From assembly GCA_955652855.1 (NCBI GenBank), contig CATPCN010000047.1, positions 1 to 8,897 on the forward strand: a DNA stretch of 8,897 bases, read 5' to 3'. Positions 7,491-8,897 of the stretch are shown here, in pieces. Position 1 is the stretch's first letter, and each line of letters starts with the position of its first letter. This stretch comes from an uncultured Chthoniobacterales bacterium (GTDB lineage: Bacteria; Verrucomicrobiota; Verrucomicrobiae; Chthoniobacterales; UBA10450). The notes under the pieces were generated by a model. The model was given only the letters and a program-made list of their open reading frames with translations. It did not search any database and had not been told where the DNA came from. The position numbers and the translations under genes are program-made.

Positions 7491-8537
7491 TTACGCTCTT
7501 TCTGGAGTGGCGGCTGCGCCATTCGAATTCGCGCCATCCACGCCAGCGGGCATGTCCACCAAGCCGGCATCAAATTTCATCCCGAGACCCAGACCGAGCT
7601 GCTGGAGCTTGTCTTTGATTTCGTTGAGCGATTTCTTTCCGAAGTTTCGATACTTCAACATCTCGGCTTCGGATTTTTGCGCGAGCTGGCCGACGGTGGT
7701 AATGTTCGCATTGTTCAAACAATTCGCGGCGCGCACACTGAGCTCGATCTCATTCACGCTCATGTTTAGCAACTTCTTGAGCTTCATGTTCTCCTCGCTC
7801 ACGCCAGCCGGCGTTTCATCGAACTCGATCACGTCCTCATTAAAGTTAACGAAAACATCGAGATGGTGACGCAAAATTGCCGACGCCTGCAGAAGCGCGT
7901 CCTCCGGCGTCAGGCGGCCGTCAGTCCAAACTTCCAGAAGGAGCTTGTCGTAATCGGTGCGCTGGCCAACGCGAGTGTTTTCCACGGCGTATTTCACGCG
8001 TGTCACTGGAGAAAAAATGGAATCAATCGGGATGAGCCCGATTGGCTGATCGGCGCGTTTGTTTTCTTCGCCAGTGGCGAAACCGCGACCGACCCGCACT
8101 TCGAGCTCGGCATCAAATTTGTGTTTCTTGTCGAGCGTGCAGATGACCTGCTTTGGGTTGAGCACTTCATAGCCCTGCGCGAGTTGAATATCGCCGGCCG
8201 TCACTTCACCGTCTTTGTTCACGGTGAGCGAAAGCTTGCGCGGCTCGTGATCGACCGCCTGGAATTTTACGCGCTTCAGATTTAGAACAATGTCGGTCAC
8301 GTCTTCGACGACGCCTGGCAAAGTCGCGAACTCGTGCTGCGCGGCGGTGATTTTCACCGCGGTGATGGCCGCTCCTTCGAGCGACGAAAGCAGCACGCGC
8401 CGGAGTGAATTTCCGACCGTGTGCCCGTAACCGGCTTCAAACGGTTCCGCGATAAATTTCGCGTAGGTTTCTGTGGCTGTTTCCTCGTCTTTGACGAGGG
8501 TTTTCGGCATCTCAAAACGACCGTAACGAACTGGCAT
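7491..8537 (-). CDS. rpoA: DNA-directed RNA polymerase alpha subunit
   Basis: A 348-residue RNA polymerase alpha subunit. The N-terminal domain (about 1-240) dimerises and nucleates core assembly, with the hallmark GNSLRRVLLSSLEGAAIT at 42-59 and TRVKYAVENTRVGQRTDYDKL at about 179-199. A linker leads to the C-terminal domain (about 258-320). There the UP-element and activator residues are conserved: Arg269, Asn272 and Cys273 (E. coli 265, 268, 269), then NFGKKSLNEIKDKL at 298-311. A short alanine/asparagine-rich tail ends the protein, which is slightly longer than the E. coli protein (329). The start ATG 8537 gives MPVRYGRFEMPK. A TTG 26 codons upstream (8615) is open but adds unconserved sequence. 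No strong ribosome binding site is seen. It is followed at once by rplQ. Upstream is a TPM-domain gene, not the usual rpsD. Confidence 0.97.
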   Translation of the reverse strand: MPVRYGRFEMPKTLVKDEETATETYAKFIAEPFEAGYGHTVGNSLRRVLLSSLEGAAITAVKITAAQHEFATLPGVVEDVTDIVLNLKRVKFQAVDHEPRKLSLTVNKDGEVTAGDIQLAQGYEVLNPKQVICTLDKKHKFDAELEVRVGRGFATGEENKRADQPIGLIPIDSIFSPVTRVKYAVENTRVGQRTDYDKLLLEVWTDGRLTPEDALLQASAILRHHLDVFVNFNEDVIEFDETPAGVSEENMKLKKLLNMSVNEIELSVRAANCLNNANITTVGQLAQKSEAEMLKYRNFGKKSLNEIKDKLQQLGLGLGMKFDAGLVDMPAGVDGANSNGAAATPERA

Positions 8538-8704
8538 GGGATTTGTACTTTCGGCTTGCCGGGTTACCCCTGGCGAGTGCGGCTTCGCGTCAAGTGACGA
8601 AGGCCCAGGGACCAACGGCGCAACTTCAAAAACTCGCTGCGGGACGTGGAATCAACACCAACTCCCGCAAGAATCAAGCGCAGATTTTTATGTCGATCTT
8701 TTCC
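8538..8704 (-). promoter_or_regulatory. Leader region upstream of rpoA
   Basis: A 167-base gene-free stretch between the TPM-domain stop and rpoA. A promoter-like pair on the minus strand is TTGAAA (8715-8710, in the TPM gene's last codons) and TAAAAA (8690-8685), spaced 19 bases. The boxes are fair but the spacing is long. A hairpin with a two-base bulge can form from CTTCGTC and GACGCGAAG (8602-8583), and a small palindrome GGGTTACCC lies at 8561-8569. These could be a leader structure for the rpoA-rplQ unit; no known S4-type autoregulatory leader can be asserted. Promoter confidence is low. Confidence 0.25.
8691..8700 (+). repeat. TGTCGATCTT word, copy 11
   Basis: Exact 10-mer in the rpoA leader, 4 bases past the TPM-domain gene's stop codon (8705-8707), preceded by TTTTTA. 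It falls in the spacer of the weak promoter-like pair. Confidence 0.7.
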
Positions 8705-8897
8705 TCAACTTTCAATGATCGCATCCGGGAGCTCGTTCCCGCCGGTCGCTTTCTTCGGGAAACGCTGGGCGAGAAGTTTTCCTGTTTCTTCAATCGCTTC
8801 CACGAGCGCGCGGCTGAAGTTTTCGTTTTGAAAATGCGCGCGCATTGAGTCCACCAGTCGTTGCCAGAATTGTTCGCCGCACTTTTCATGCACGCCC
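8705..8897 (-). CDS. TPM-domain (TLP18.3/DUF477) protein, C-terminal fragment
   Basis: The minus-strand frame is open from the right edge to TGA 8705-8707 and gives the last 63 or so residues of a protein. It begins GVHEKCGEQFWQ and runs through MRAHFQNENFSRALVEAIE to LAQRFPKKATGGNELPD. This matches the end of the TPM domain (the TLP18.3/Psb32/MOLO-1 fold, DUF477): the GVHEKVGxxFW strand and helix start, the F...F...L helix, then HFP and NELPD. The small bacterial members with this ending are often membrane-associated or periplasmic and of unclear biochemical role. The N-terminal part lies beyond the window, so length and any signal peptide cannot be judged. It is on the same strand as rpoA, 167 bases upstream, an unusual neighbour for rpoA. 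Confidence 0.8.
   Translation of the reverse strand, partial: GVHEKCGEQFWQRLVDSMRAHFQNENFSRALVEAIEETGKLLAQRFPKKATGGNELPDAIIES

Noticed and set aside
7011..7769. A 252-codon plus-strand frame across the ends of rplQ and rpoA, and a 248-codon frame at 4098-4844 opposite the sulfurtransferase
   Set aside because: Antisense shadows of strongly identified genes, with no family-like motifs.
8538..8615. 26-codon N-terminal extension of rpoA from a TTG
   Set aside because: The added residues are not RpoA-like, and ATG 8537 matches the family's usual beginning.

Overview
The window looks like chromosomal backbone of a moderately GC-rich bacterium. It carries mostly housekeeping genes on the minus strand, plus one small plus-strand gene. 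The RpoA N-terminus (GRFEMPK, then YAKFIAEPFE), the general lack of Shine-Dalgarno sites and the protein style suggest a Verrucomicrobiota-like soil lineage. That assignment is inference from memory and only moderately supported.

Layout from right to left, in the direction of minus-strand transcription. First comes the C-terminal end of a TPM-domain (TLP18.3/DUF477) protein cut by the window edge, then a 167-base gap, then rpoA and rplQ, 18 bases apart. rplQ converges with a small plus-strand YfcE-type phosphoesterase. That gene is divergent from a RhlE-type DEAD-box helicase, and their shared upstream space is almost entirely one copy of a palindromic dispersed repeat (6354-6451). A second copy in the same orientation (4995-5099) lies directly after the helicase, so the helicase is bracketed by direct copies. 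Next come a thiosulfate sulfurtransferase (SseA-like), a divergent SufE-family protein and carB, closely spaced and possibly co-transcribed. At the left edge is the start of a small secreted protein with a clear signal peptide.

Functionally, rpoA/rplQ serve transcription and translation, the helicase serves RNA remodelling, sseA/sufE form a sulfur-transfer pair, and carB supplies carbamoyl phosphate for arginine and pyrimidines.

The most unexpected signal is not a gene. The exact 10-mer TGTCGATCTT occurs 11 times on the two strands together (nine in plus orientation, two in minus), where about 0.02 would be expected by chance. Copies lie inside genes in three different codon phases and, outside genes, near gene ends; three share the longer form TGTCGATCTTAGCG. 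This resembles genome-wide signal words such as DNA-uptake sequences or Chi/KOPS-type sites. No CRISPR array, tRNA, rRNA, transposase or clear intrinsic terminator was found.
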